Origin: an uncultured Bacillota bacterium
GTDB taxonomy: Bacteria; Bacillota_I; Bacilli_A; RF39; UBA660
NCBI GenBank assembly: GCA_947176475.1
Contig: CAMWQX010000030.1
Location: 1 to 8,359, forward strand
DNA length: 8,359 nucleotides
Direction of reading: 5' to 3'
Part shown: positions 1 to 5,819 of the stretch, piece by piece
Layout of the letters: each line of letters opens with the position of its first letter
How positions within the stretch are numbered: position 1 is the first letter of the stretch
The notes under the pieces: generated by a model
Database searches by the model: none
Told to the model about the DNA's origin: nothing
The model's input: only the letters and a program-made list of their open reading frames with translations
Made by a program: the position numbers and the translations under genes

Positions 1-11
1 CTTCTATTTTA

Positions 12-40
12 AGTATATGTGTAATTAAAACACTTGTCAA
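12..40 (-). promoter_or_regulatory. Sigma-70 promoter for a gene left of the window
   Basis: On the minus strand a consensus -35 TTGACA (40-35) is followed by a 17-base spacer and -10 TATACT (17-12). It lies just past the terminator of the HD gene and points out of the window, so it should drive a gene whose start lies beyond base 1. Transcription would begin near base 5. Confidence 0.7.
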
Positions 41-63
41 TTATTTTTTTTAAGAATTGACAA
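34..63. repeat. 9-bp perfect inverted repeat over the -35 box
   Basis: TTGTCAATT (34-42) and AATTGACAA (55-63) are perfect inverted copies separated by 12 T-rich bases. The left arm contains the -35 box of the leftward promoter. It could be a dimeric repressor site or a weak hairpin. In such AT-rich sequence it may also be chance, since both arms are TTGACA-like. Confidence 0.4.
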
Positions 64-79
64 AATTTTAGAATAATAA

Positions 80-100
80 AAAAAGTCTTTACGACTTTTT
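80..100. terminator. Bidirectional intrinsic terminator after the HD gene
   Basis: The arms AAAAAGTC (80-87) and GACTTTTT (93-100) form a perfect 8-bp stem around a 5-base loop. On the minus strand a run of T follows immediately, and the arm abuts the TAA stop (99-101) of the HD gene. The stem has few G-C pairs but fits an A/T-flanked Firmicutes terminator. Confidence 0.75.
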
Positions 101-830
101 ATTTGCTTAAATTCTTATTTTTGCCACTTACAAGGGCGATTATTCCAGCTATACTGCTTTCCTTCATATTTAGCTTAGATACGATTTTATCGGCTTTAGA
201 CATGACCCTTCCCTCTTTAAATAGACTTCGGGAAAAGGAATATTTACCTATTTTATTGCGGGAAGTGCATACACACATAGTAGCGGCAAGTTGTAAATCT
301 AATTCTAAGAATTGATCCCAGTTATTTAGTTCCATTACATTATTTTCCGTTAACTCAACTAGGCGAACAGGAAAGGGGTGCATATGATGAAGTACTCCAT
401 CAATGATGATTTTAGCTTCATCAATATCTTTAAAATATTCAGGAAAATAGGTTATGGCTGCAACAATGGCTTCAATTGGGTGTCTAAATCCATGTTTATT
501 ATGAAACTTATTATTTTTATTTTTTAGGTTATTTTGCCATGGTTCAATATAAAAGTCATGAAACATAGATATTTTTAAAGCTAAATCTAAGTTATAATCC
601 GATTTTTTTACTTTTTTAGATAAGATATATGTTACTATGGTGTCTTCTAATATATGCTCACCAAGATTTATTTTATCATGATGAGGAAAATCAGGAGACA
701 TACGACGTTGGAATTCTTTGTGATTAAAGATATCTTTAATAGAATGCCAAAGTTCTTCTTGTTCCTCTTTGGTCAAATGGTATTTATTCATCATATCATC
801 TAATATTTTCTTGTTGCTCTTTACCGACAT
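99..830 (-). CDS. HD-domain phosphohydrolase
   Basis: Predicted cytoplasmic 243-residue metal-dependent phosphohydrolase of the HD superfamily; the substrate cannot be read from sequence. Visible family residues are H59 in GEHILEDT, the H91-D92 pair in MFHDFYIEPW, H117 in HGFRHP, H148/H149/H151 in VLHHMHPF and a late D213 in SKADKIVS. This is the H...HD...H...H...D order of a Firmicutes HD subfamily with an HDF-x-W and HGFxHP core. No signal peptide or membrane helix is seen. The start is placed at the ATG at 830 because GAGGAG (838-843) lies 7 bases upstream. A longer in-frame ATG at 863 has no ribosome site and would sit at or upstream of the likely transcription start. It has its own candidate promoter and a terminator, so it is probably monocistronic. 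Confidence 0.85.
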   Translation of the reverse strand: MSVKSNKKILDDMMNKYHLTKEEQEELWHSIKDIFNHKEFQRRMSPDFPHHDKINLGEHILEDTIVTYILSKKVKKSDYNLDLALKISMFHDFYIEPWQNNLKNKNNKFHNKHGFRHPIEAIVAAITYFPEYFKDIDEAKIIIDGVLHHMHPFPVRLVELTENNVMELNNWDQFLELDLQLAATMCVCTSRNKIGKYSFSRSLFKEGRVMSKADKIVSKLNMKESSIAGIIALVSGKNKNLSK

Positions 831-837
831 ATCCATG

Positions 838-843
838 CTCCTC
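838..843 (-). promoter_or_regulatory. Ribosome binding site deciding the HD gene start
   Basis: GAGGAG on the minus strand sits 7 bases before the ATG at 830 and only one base before another in-frame ATG at 836. This spacing selects 830 over 836 and over the upstream ATG at 863. Confidence 0.75.
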
Positions 844-863
844 ACTATTGTCAAGTGTACCAT

Positions 864-876
864 ATTATATATTATA
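864..876 (-). promoter_or_regulatory. Candidate -10 region of the HD gene (double TATAAT)
   Basis: Two TATAAT hexamers lie in tandem on the minus strand (876-871 and 869-864). No good -35 box lies 16-18 bases upstream of either, so the call rests on the -10 boxes alone, in very AT-rich sequence. Transcription starting about 7 bases after either would give a short leader into the ATG at 830. Confidence 0.4.
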
Positions 877-915
877 ATTACAATATAAAATACTATTCTT
901 AAGTTATATGCAAAT

Positions 916-944
916 AAAAAGATATCTATAAAGATATACTTTTT
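916..944 (-). terminator. Intrinsic terminator of the 50-residue gene
   Basis: The arms AAAAAGATATC (916-926) and GATATACTTTTT (933-944) pair over 11 bp with one bulged A (938) and a 6-base loop. The minus strand then continues into CTTTTTATTTG. The stem overlaps the stop codon of the 50-residue gene. It is A/T-dominated, so of moderate strength. Confidence 0.6.
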
Positions 945-1095
945 AATCTTTCTTTTTATCTTTTCCCTTTTTATCCTTAGGTTCTTGTTGCTTGTTGTCT
1001 TCTTCTTCGAAGACGATTTCTAGACCTACTGCTCCTAGTTTAGCTTGTAATTCTTCGCCTATTCCATTATTTTGCACTCTTACCTTAATTGCCAT
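943..1095 (-). CDS. Small Lys-rich-tailed protein, 50 residues, unknown
   Basis: I do not recognise this gene. It encodes 50 residues beginning MAIKVRVQNN and ending in TAA. The first 30 or so residues look like a short folded unit (IKVRVQNN strand, GEELQAKLGAVG helix and turn, LEIVFEEED strand). The tail alternates acidic and basic residues and is very lysine-rich (KDKKGKDKKKD). No membrane segment, cysteine or zinc site is present. Evidence for a real gene: a TGCTATAAT extended -10 just upstream, an ATG about 20 bases from the expected transcript start, a terminator hairpin directly after the stop, and coding-like composition. The ribosome site is weak (AGAGAGTG, rather far from the ATG). 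The charged tail could contact nucleic acid or ribosomes, but that is speculation. Confidence 0.7.
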   Translation of the reverse strand: MAIKVRVQNNGIGEELQAKLGAVGLEIVFEEEDNKQQEPKDKKGKDKKKD

Positions 1096-1120
1096 AAAAA
1101 ATCACACTCTCTTTTGTTTA

Positions 1121-1129
1121 ATTATAGCA
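1121..1129 (-). promoter_or_regulatory. Extended -10 promoter of the 50-residue gene
   Basis: The minus strand reads TGCTATAAT (1129-1121), a perfect extended -10. No convincing -35 lies at 17 bases; a TTGCTA lies 20 bases upstream. TGn-extended sites can work without a -35. Transcription would start near 1114, giving a leader of about 20 bases. Confidence 0.65.
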
Positions 1130-1197
1130 TAATTTAATAGTTATTTTAGCAAATATTGATTCCATATGCAGATATAAGAGAAAATTTTTGAAAAAAT

Positions 1198-1226
1198 TTG
1201 ACAAATAAAAGCAAATGTAGTAAAAT
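1198..1226 (+). promoter_or_regulatory. Sigma-70 promoter of the 1011-residue membrane protein
   Basis: Consensus -35 TTGACA (1198-1203), a 17-base spacer and -10 TAAAAT (1221-1226). An A/T tract (about 1181-1197) upstream of the -35 resembles an UP element. Transcription should begin near 1233, leaving a leader of about 68 bases with an AT-rich TATATAT inverted pair but no riboswitch that I recognise. Together with the leftward promoter at 1121-1129 it makes 1096-1300 a divergent control region. Confidence 0.75.
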
Positions 1227-1287
1227 AACCGCCTATATATGGGTGAATTGTAATTTCGTATATATATATGAAAGAAAAAAACTCAAT

Positions 1288-1294
1288 AAAGGGG
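1288..1294 (+). promoter_or_regulatory. Ribosome binding site choosing the start at 1301
   Basis: AAAGGGG ends 6 bases before the ATG at 1301. The in-frame ATG at 1268 is preceded only by alternating TA sequence, so the 11-residue longer version is unlikely. Confidence 0.7.
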
Positions 1295-1300
1295 ATTTAT

Positions 1301-4300
1301 ATGGTTAAAAATGTGGAACTAAAAATTGATTTTAAAAAGGCCGATGCTTTAGACTTAGCAGCTAGAGCGGAATATTTTGATAATCTTGCTGAACAAATCG
1401 CGAAAATATCCGAAAATGCAGATAATTGTGTGGTTGTAATGGCAGGTTCTCAAAAATGTTTTGTATTGCCTGAATATGAAGAAATGTTTAAAACTTGCTA
1501 TAATGAATTCGATGTATCTAGGGTATTAGCTAAGAGAGTTGAAGGAAAAACATTAGAAGAGAAGATGGAATACTTCAATACTTTAGCGAAGAAGATTGCA
1601 AGATTCCCTAAGACAGAAGCTGTAAAAGTTCCTTATGGCAATAAATCATGTACAGTTGATAAGAAATATGCTAGTTTATTTATCGCATCTTATCGTGAGT
1701 TTACAAAGGCTAAGAAGGAATTAAAAGCCTTAACTACTCCAACTGTTACAATTGATTATGATAAAGTAAAAAGTTTAGATTCCGAAAAAAGAGCTGATTA
1801 TTTTGCAAGTTTATTGTTAGAAATTGGAAAAGTGCCTTTAAGAGATGATGCGGAATTAGTTACCATAGATAGATTAAGCCAAAAAGTTAATAAAAATGAT
1901 ATAGAAGTATTTAAAACTTGTTATATGGAGTTTGAAAATGCGAAGAAAGAATATGAAGAAGATTGTTCTAAAAAGATAGAGGAAGCTAAAGTTGTTGCTA
2001 TTAGAGAAGCTGAAATTACTAAGAAGAGCAACAAAGAAAAGATGGATTTCTATTTAGATATCTTATTTAGTATTGTAAATTCCAATAATAAGAAACATGT
2101 AGTTAGAAGAAATATTGGTTCTAAAGTTTATACAATTGATGTTGCCGATGAAGCGATATTCAACATTGCGGAAAAAGGCTATTATGAAGCAAGTAAGCTT
2201 TATAAAATTGAAATGAGAGAAATGGCTGTTCAACATAAGTATCAAGTTGATAAAGCTTATATGAATAAACTTTCTACTGAAGAAAGAAAAGATTATCTAG
2301 AAGAATTAATACAAAAAATTCTAAAACGTAATTTATTTGGTGATACTGTAGAAGTTCATCGTGGAAAAAAGACGTATACAATAAATAGAGTTGATGTTAA
2401 GACATTCAAATATTGTGAATCAAGTATTTCTGGTATTAAACATATGCTTCAAATTAAAGATAAAGCAAGTAATAGTTTGAAAATGTCCGACTTTGAATGG
2501 GGACACTCAAAAAATACGGATAATGCTTTAGAAATTGAAGATCTTGAAGAAAAAGAAGCAAAAGAAGCAAAAGAAACAATTAAAGAAGAAAAACCTAAAA
2601 AGAAAAGATTCTGGAGAAAGAAAGATAAGAATCAAGGTACTGATGAACCAAAGAAATTTGATGTAATCAAACAATTTGCAATAAGTAAAGCAAGTAAATT
2701 AGGTGAATTTAGTAAAACAAAATTAAACAAATTAGGTGAAGTAGGTAAAGCCGGATTAAATAAATTAAGTGCATTAAGTAAGTTAGGTATTAGTAAATTA
2801 AGTGGATTAAAGAAATTAGCATCAAAGAAAGATGATGTAATTGAAAAAATGTACTTAAATAGAATTAATAGATTAACTTCAAAGGAAATTACTCATGCAA
2901 CAAAGATAATAATGGGTAATGATCCTGAGAAAGATGTATATTTGGTAGATCGTAAATATAAAGATGAGTTATTTAAATTTTTACAATCTTACTATAGATA
3001 TTTAAATTTAAAGAAAAAAGTAACAGAATTAACTCCTAAGCAAAAGATTTTCGGAGGTTTAGTTGCTGCTGGTGCAATACTAGTTGCAGTATTCGCGACT
3101 TCTTTACCTAAATTAACAACTAATTTATTGTCTAATAATACGAGTGTTAGTCAAGAAAATGAAATGACTTGGGGAAATGAGCGTGGATCATATACTACTT
3201 ATGCTATGGCGGCTATGTCAACAGGTGATGACGTAAATTATGATACTTTAATTAAAGATATGGCTGAAGGTTATAGTGAAGGTTATACCTTTGATGAGGC
3301 AATAACTTTTGGAGCAGAAAATTTAGAATTATCAGAAGATGCCGAATTTGAAGAAAGCCAAGATATAGAAAGTGCACAAATTGATGGTGAACAACAACCT
3401 GAGAGTGAAGGAGAACAACTTGAAGGAGAACAACCTGAGGGTGAAGGCGAACAACCTGAAGGAGAACAACCTGAAGGTGAACAACCTGAAGGTGAAGGCG
3501 AACAACCTGAAGACGAAGGCAAACAACCTGAAGACGAAGGCAAACAACCTGAAGATGAAGGAGAGCAACTTGAAGGTGAACAACCTGAAGACGAAGGTAA
3601 AGAAAACACTGATAGTAAAGAAGATATTGTTCAAGAAGAATTAATAGATGAAGATCCTGAATTATTGAAGAGGGTTGATGAACCTGATCCTGTTCAAGAA
3701 GTACATGAATCACTTATGGCAGAAGGTGAAGAAGCTGCTAAGTTAGGTTTAGAATATGCTGAAACTTATGATGCTATTACGGAAAAAGTAAATCAAATTG
3801 CTTATCTTCCAGAAGAGACTATTTTAAATGAAGATTTAAATGCTGATAAAGGTAATGAAGAAATCTGTTATGGATATCATTTAACAACAGGAAATACAAT
3901 ATATGATATGCCATTATGGGAAGCATTAGAGGTTATGTATGTTGGTAATGCGGAGGATGCTAACACTTACCAATCTTGTCTAGCTGTATTCTCTTGTATA
4001 GCAAACAGAATGGAAGATGGTAGATTTACTTATGCAGATAATTTCCATGATATAATATCTGCTGGTAATGGAGGTCAATTCTCTGTATGGAACCAAGCAA
4101 AAGCTTCTAATTATCAATTAGACCAAGTTCCTGATTATGTATTACAAGCATATTGGGATTGCTTCTACGGAGGAATTAGAAATGTTGATACAATCGAATT
4201 TAGATCATCTGGTAATACAGCAAGTAATAGATTCCAAGTAGTTGCTGGAGATAATAACCACTTTAAATTAGCACAACATGTTGATCGTGCTGATCAAAAA

Positions 4301-4336
4301 GAAACTGCAGTTGTATTATCTTATCCAACGGAATAA
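1301..4336 (+). CDS. 1011-residue bitopic envelope protein, SleB-like C-terminus
   Basis: Not a protein I recognise as a whole. Order of parts: residues 18-382 carry five diverged copies of a 60-85-residue unit; 400-450 are charged and Lys/Glu-rich; 466-509 are four tandem 11-residue units forming a probable amphipathic helix; 583-601 (IFGGLVAAGAILVAVFATS) is the only membrane helix, preceded by KKK and KQK; 640-700 are acidic; 697-767 are a Glu/Gly/Gln/Pro repeat; about 865-990 form a globular domain. There is no cleavable signal peptide, and the positive-inside rule puts the N-terminus in the cytoplasm and the last 400 residues outside. The end domain resembles the SleB/Hydrolase_2 cell-wall hydrolase fold, with a helix ending in SCIANRM, then GGQFSVW and a late RFQVVAGDNNHF. 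Four exterior cysteines (856, 893, 899, 954) could pair. It may link the cytoplasm to the wall. Hydrolase activity is uncertain because the expected first acidic residue is a glycine. It has its own promoter and terminator. Confidence 0.85.
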   Translation: MVKNVELKIDFKKADALDLAARAEYFDNLAEQIAKISENADNCVVVMAGSQKCFVLPEYEEMFKTCYNEFDVSRVLAKRVEGKTLEEKMEYFNTLAKKIARFPKTEAVKVPYGNKSCTVDKKYASLFIASYREFTKAKKELKALTTPTVTIDYDKVKSLDSEKRADYFASLLLEIGKVPLRDDAELVTIDRLSQKVNKNDIEVFKTCYMEFENAKKEYEEDCSKKIEEAKVVAIREAEITKKSNKEKMDFYLDILFSIVNSNNKKHVVRRNIGSKVYTIDVADEAIFNIAEKGYYEASKLYKIEMREMAVQHKYQVDKAYMNKLSTEERKDYLEELIQKILKRNLFGDTVEVHRGKKTYTINRVDVKTFKYCESSISGIKHMLQIKDKASNSLKMSDFEWGHSKNTDNALEIEDLEEKEAKEAKETIKEEKPKKKRFWRKKDKNQGTDEPKKFDVIKQFAISKASKLGEFSKTKLNKLGEVGKAGLNKLSALSKLGISKLSGLKKLASKKDDVIEKMYLNRINRLTSKEITHATKIIMGNDPEKDVYLVDRKYKDELFKFLQSYYRYLNLKKKVTELTPKQKIFGGLVAAGAILVAVFATSLPKLTTNLLSNNTSVSQENEMTWGNERGSYTTYAMAAMSTGDDVNYDTLIKDMAEGYSEGYTFDEAITFGAENLELSEDAEFEESQDIESAQIDGEQQPESEGEQLEGEQPEGEGEQPEGEQPEGEQPEGEGEQPEDEGKQPEDEGKQPEDEGEQLEGEQPEDEGKENTDSKEDIVQEELIDEDPELLKRVDEPDPVQEVHESLMAEGEEAAKLGLEYAETYDAITEKVNQIAYLPEETILNEDLNADKGNEEICYGYHLTTGNTIYDMPLWEALEVMYVGNAEDANTYQSCLAVFSCIANRMEDGRFTYADNFHDIISAGNGGQFSVWNQAKASNYQLDQVPDYVLQAYWDCFYGGIRNVDTIEFRSSGNTASNRFQVVAGDNNHFKLAQHVDRADQKETAVVLSYPTE
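1352..2446 (+). repeat. Five diverged N-terminal protein repeats
   Basis: Within the 1011-residue protein, a unit recurs at about residues 18-73, 83-139, 157-217, 242-303 and 323-382. Shared pattern: an E/K-rich lead, an aromatic-led helix (EYFDNLAEQI, EYFNTLAKKI, DYFASLLLEI, DFYLDILFSI, DYLEELIQKI), a short strand pair (as in GNKSCTVD, GSKVYTID, GKKTYTIN), then a helix with aromatic or cysteine positions (FKTCYNEF, FIASYREF, FKTCYMEF, FKYCESS). Copies 2, 4 and 5 share the G-x-K-x-x-T-[VI] strand. The copies are cytoplasmic and DNA identity is low, so the duplication is old. Confidence 0.7.
2696..2827 (+). repeat. Four tandem 33-bp units encoding 11-residue helix repeats
   Basis: Residues 466-509 of the 1011-residue protein read KLGEFSKTKLN, KLGEVGKAGLN, KLSALSKLGIS, KLSGLKKLASK. 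Each unit opens with AAATTA at DNA level. Eleven-residue periodicity with Lys and hydrophobic positions is typical of amphipathic helices lying on membranes. The tract lies on the predicted cytoplasmic side, about 75 residues before the membrane helix. Confidence 0.75.
3389..3601 (+). repeat. Low-complexity EGEQPE/EDEGKQPE tandem repeat
   Basis: About 71 residues (697-767) of the large protein made of EGEQPE, EGEGEQPE and EDEGKQPE units, predicted outside the membrane. Two adjacent 21-bp copies (3509-3529 and 3530-3550) are identical and a third (3551-3571) has diverged. The tract is strongly acidic with regular prolines, as in extended wall-spanning linkers. Lack of stop codons here makes long spurious frames on both strands. 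Confidence 0.9.
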
Positions 4337-4342
4337 GAATTA

Positions 4343-4370
4343 AAAAATGACTTTTAATAAAGTCATTTTT
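4343..4370. terminator. Bidirectional terminator between convergent genes
   Basis: A perfect 12-bp stem (4343-4354 with 4359-4370) closes on a 4-base loop, with AAAAA on one side and TTTTT on the other. It ends the 1011-residue gene (stop 4334-4336) and, on the opposite strand, the radical SAM gene (stop 4385-4387). Confidence 0.9.
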
Positions 4371-4384
4371 GTTTGGGTAAATTA

Positions 4385-5716
4385 TTAAAATCTTAATTCT
4401 GGAATTTTTCTTAATTTCTTAGATTCTGGAGTAAAAGTACTATTTGTTCCTAGAGAAACTCCATTATCATAGTATTTTTGTTCTTCAGCCAATTTTTGTA
4501 ACTCACGATATGTCTTACGTTTGCTCTTATCTAAAATGCGCGGATATCCGAATCTAAGTAAAGGATTATCTTCTCTTTTTCTTAACATATTTATAAATAA
4601 TTTTAAATGATACTCACTAAGTTGTGGACTTAATTGAGGCAACTTCGCAAGAGGCATTTTCTCAGTTACACCAAAGTAATTTATCCATAAATAATCAATA
4701 TCTAGATCACATACAAAGTCAACTAATTCATATATATCGATTAATTCTTCCGTTGGAAGACCAATCATAATATTTGAAATAATATAAATATTAGGATGAG
4801 CTTCTCTAAGTCTATGAAATACTTCTAAACATTTCTTTTTATCATGACCTTTATTAATTAGTTTTAATAAGCGATCACTTCCTGCTTCAATATTTAAATA
4901 AACAACATCAATTTTCTTAGACTTACACAAGGCATCAAGGATTTCAGGAGTAATCTCGGAAATGCACATACCTATAGGAAAACTGATGGTTTCAACTTCA
5001 TCATAACTATCAATTAAATTTATTAATTTAGCTAAATCTTGATGACCAGTTAAGTCTAGTCCATATTCCGTTAAGTTTTCAGCTCGTAAGCTAATATGTT
5101 TTAGATGCTCAGGATGAGTTTTTTTAATGTGGTCTAATTCAGCCTTAATTTGGTCATAGGGAATACTTTCAAACTTAATATCCATATAAGTACGACGGCA
5201 GAATGAACATTGCTTATTGCAACCATCCACAGGCCAAATATTTAAAACATCAAAACGGTCATCATATACAAGATATTCTTCTTTAATATCCATATCGAAC
5301 TTTTTCCCTAATTTTTCCGTAAAGCGATCGCCCCAAAAAGTAATATTTTCAATACTTCCATTTAATAAATTTTCAACATTAGCTGCTTTACCTACAACAA
5401 TTATTTCGGCACCCGGTTTACGATGTTTATCAATATATTTTAATTCCTTTATGACGATACCTGACATATCACGAATTCTAGCGTAGCAGTGCCCAAAAAG
5501 AATATAATCAGCATCTTCTAAATGAACCGTATTTTCTAATAAAGGAAGCATAGGAAGATAGGACACCATCATTTCTCTTGCACATTCTTCTGTTAAGTTT
5601 GAAACTAAGATGTCGGCATTGATTTTAAATGGTAATGATTCTTTATCCTCAGCATAGGCAAGATGATAAAGCATTTTATACTTTTTCGATACTGGCATAT
5701 TTTTAAAATCAGTCAT
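4385..5716 (-). CDS. Radical SAM protein related to methylthiotransferases
   Basis: 443-residue cytoplasmic protein with the radical SAM cluster motif C166-x3-C170-x2-C173 (CNKQCSFC), then IEAGSDRLLKLINKG (277-289) and NIMIGLPTEE (315-324), both matching the barrel of the MiaB/RimO/MtaB methylthiotransferase group. The N-terminal 145 residues also align: ADYILFGHCYAR (69-80) matches the family's second auxiliary-cluster cysteine (C77), and the later VVGKAAN (107-113) corresponds to the usual V-C-G-C-x-A. There K110 replaces the third cysteine, and N40 seems to stand at the first, with C45 nearby. No clear TRAM RNA-binding domain is seen; the C-terminus is short and basic. It should cleave S-adenosylmethionine, but methylthiolation of tRNA or protein is doubtful. 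AAAGGAG 7 bases upstream fixes the start. Own promoter, and a shared terminator with its convergent neighbour. Confidence 0.85.
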   Translation of the reverse strand: MTDFKNMPVSKKYKMLYHLAYAEDKESLPFKINADILVSNLTEECAREMMVSYLPMLPLLENTVHLEDADYILFGHCYARIRDMSGIVIKELKYIDKHRKPGAEIIVVGKAANVENLLNGSIENITFWGDRFTEKLGKKFDMDIKEEYLVYDDRFDVLNIWPVDGCNKQCSFCRRTYMDIKFESIPYDQIKAELDHIKKTHPEHLKHISLRAENLTEYGLDLTGHQDLAKLINLIDSYDEVETISFPIGMCISEITPEILDALCKSKKIDVVYLNIEAGSDRLLKLINKGHDKKKCLEVFHRLREAHPNIYIISNIMIGLPTEELIDIYELVDFVCDLDIDYLWINYFGVTEKMPLAKLPQLSPQLSEYHLKLFINMLRKREDNPLLRFGYPRILDKSKRKTYRELQKLAEEQKYYDNGVSLGTNSTFTPESKKLRKIPELRF

Positions 5717-5742
5717 AAAAATTCTCCTTTGGATTAGTTGTT

Positions 5743-5771
5743 ATTCTAGCATAGCTTATGAGGGTATGCAA
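5743..5771 (-). promoter_or_regulatory. Promoter of the radical SAM gene
   Basis: On the minus strand, -35 TTGCAT (5771-5766), a 17-base spacer ending TGC, and -10 TAGAAT (5748-5743), an extended -10. The leader would be about 20 bases. It lies back to back with the rightward promoter at 5792-5800. Confidence 0.75.
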
Positions 5772-5791
5772 TAGAAATATCAAAGTATTTA

Positions 5792-5800
5792 TGGTAGAAT
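5792..5800 (+). promoter_or_regulatory. Extended -10 promoter of the 5820 gene
   Basis: TGGTAGAAT carries the TGn extension and -10 TAGAAT (5795-5800); the -35 region (TAGAAA at 17 bases) is poor. Transcription would start near 5807, only about 13 bases before the ATG. The transcript would begin almost at the strong ribosome site GAGGTGAT (5809-5816). Confidence 0.65.
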
Positions 5801-5819
5801 TGATTTATGAGGTGATATC

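Noticed and set aside
103..315. 70-residue plus-strand frame opposite the HD gene
   Set aside because: It overlaps a well-supported HD-domain gene on the other strand and begins inside its stop region with no ribosome binding site.
850..855. TTGACA on the minus strand in the HD gene leader
   Set aside because: It sits downstream of the likely -10 boxes and next to the ribosome site, with no -10 at a suitable distance inside the gene.
1233..1300. Possible riboswitch in the 68-base leader of the large gene
   Set aside because: Too short, with only an AT-only inverted pair and none of the conserved motifs of riboswitch classes I know.
2063..2245. 60-residue minus-strand frame inside the large membrane protein gene
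   Set aside because: It lies entirely opposite conserved protein repeats, with no promoter or ribosome site seen.
3252..3713. Long open frames on both strands (including a Ser/Pro/Gly-rich and a Leu/Val/Gln-rich minus-strand frame) across 3252-3713
   Set aside because: They are shadows of the EGEQPE repeat, which lacks stops in several frames. No ribosome sites, and the composition is purely repeat-derived.
5217..5486. 89-residue plus-strand frame opposite the radical SAM gene
   Set aside because: It is the complement of the coding region around the C-x3-C-x2-C motif, with no start signals.
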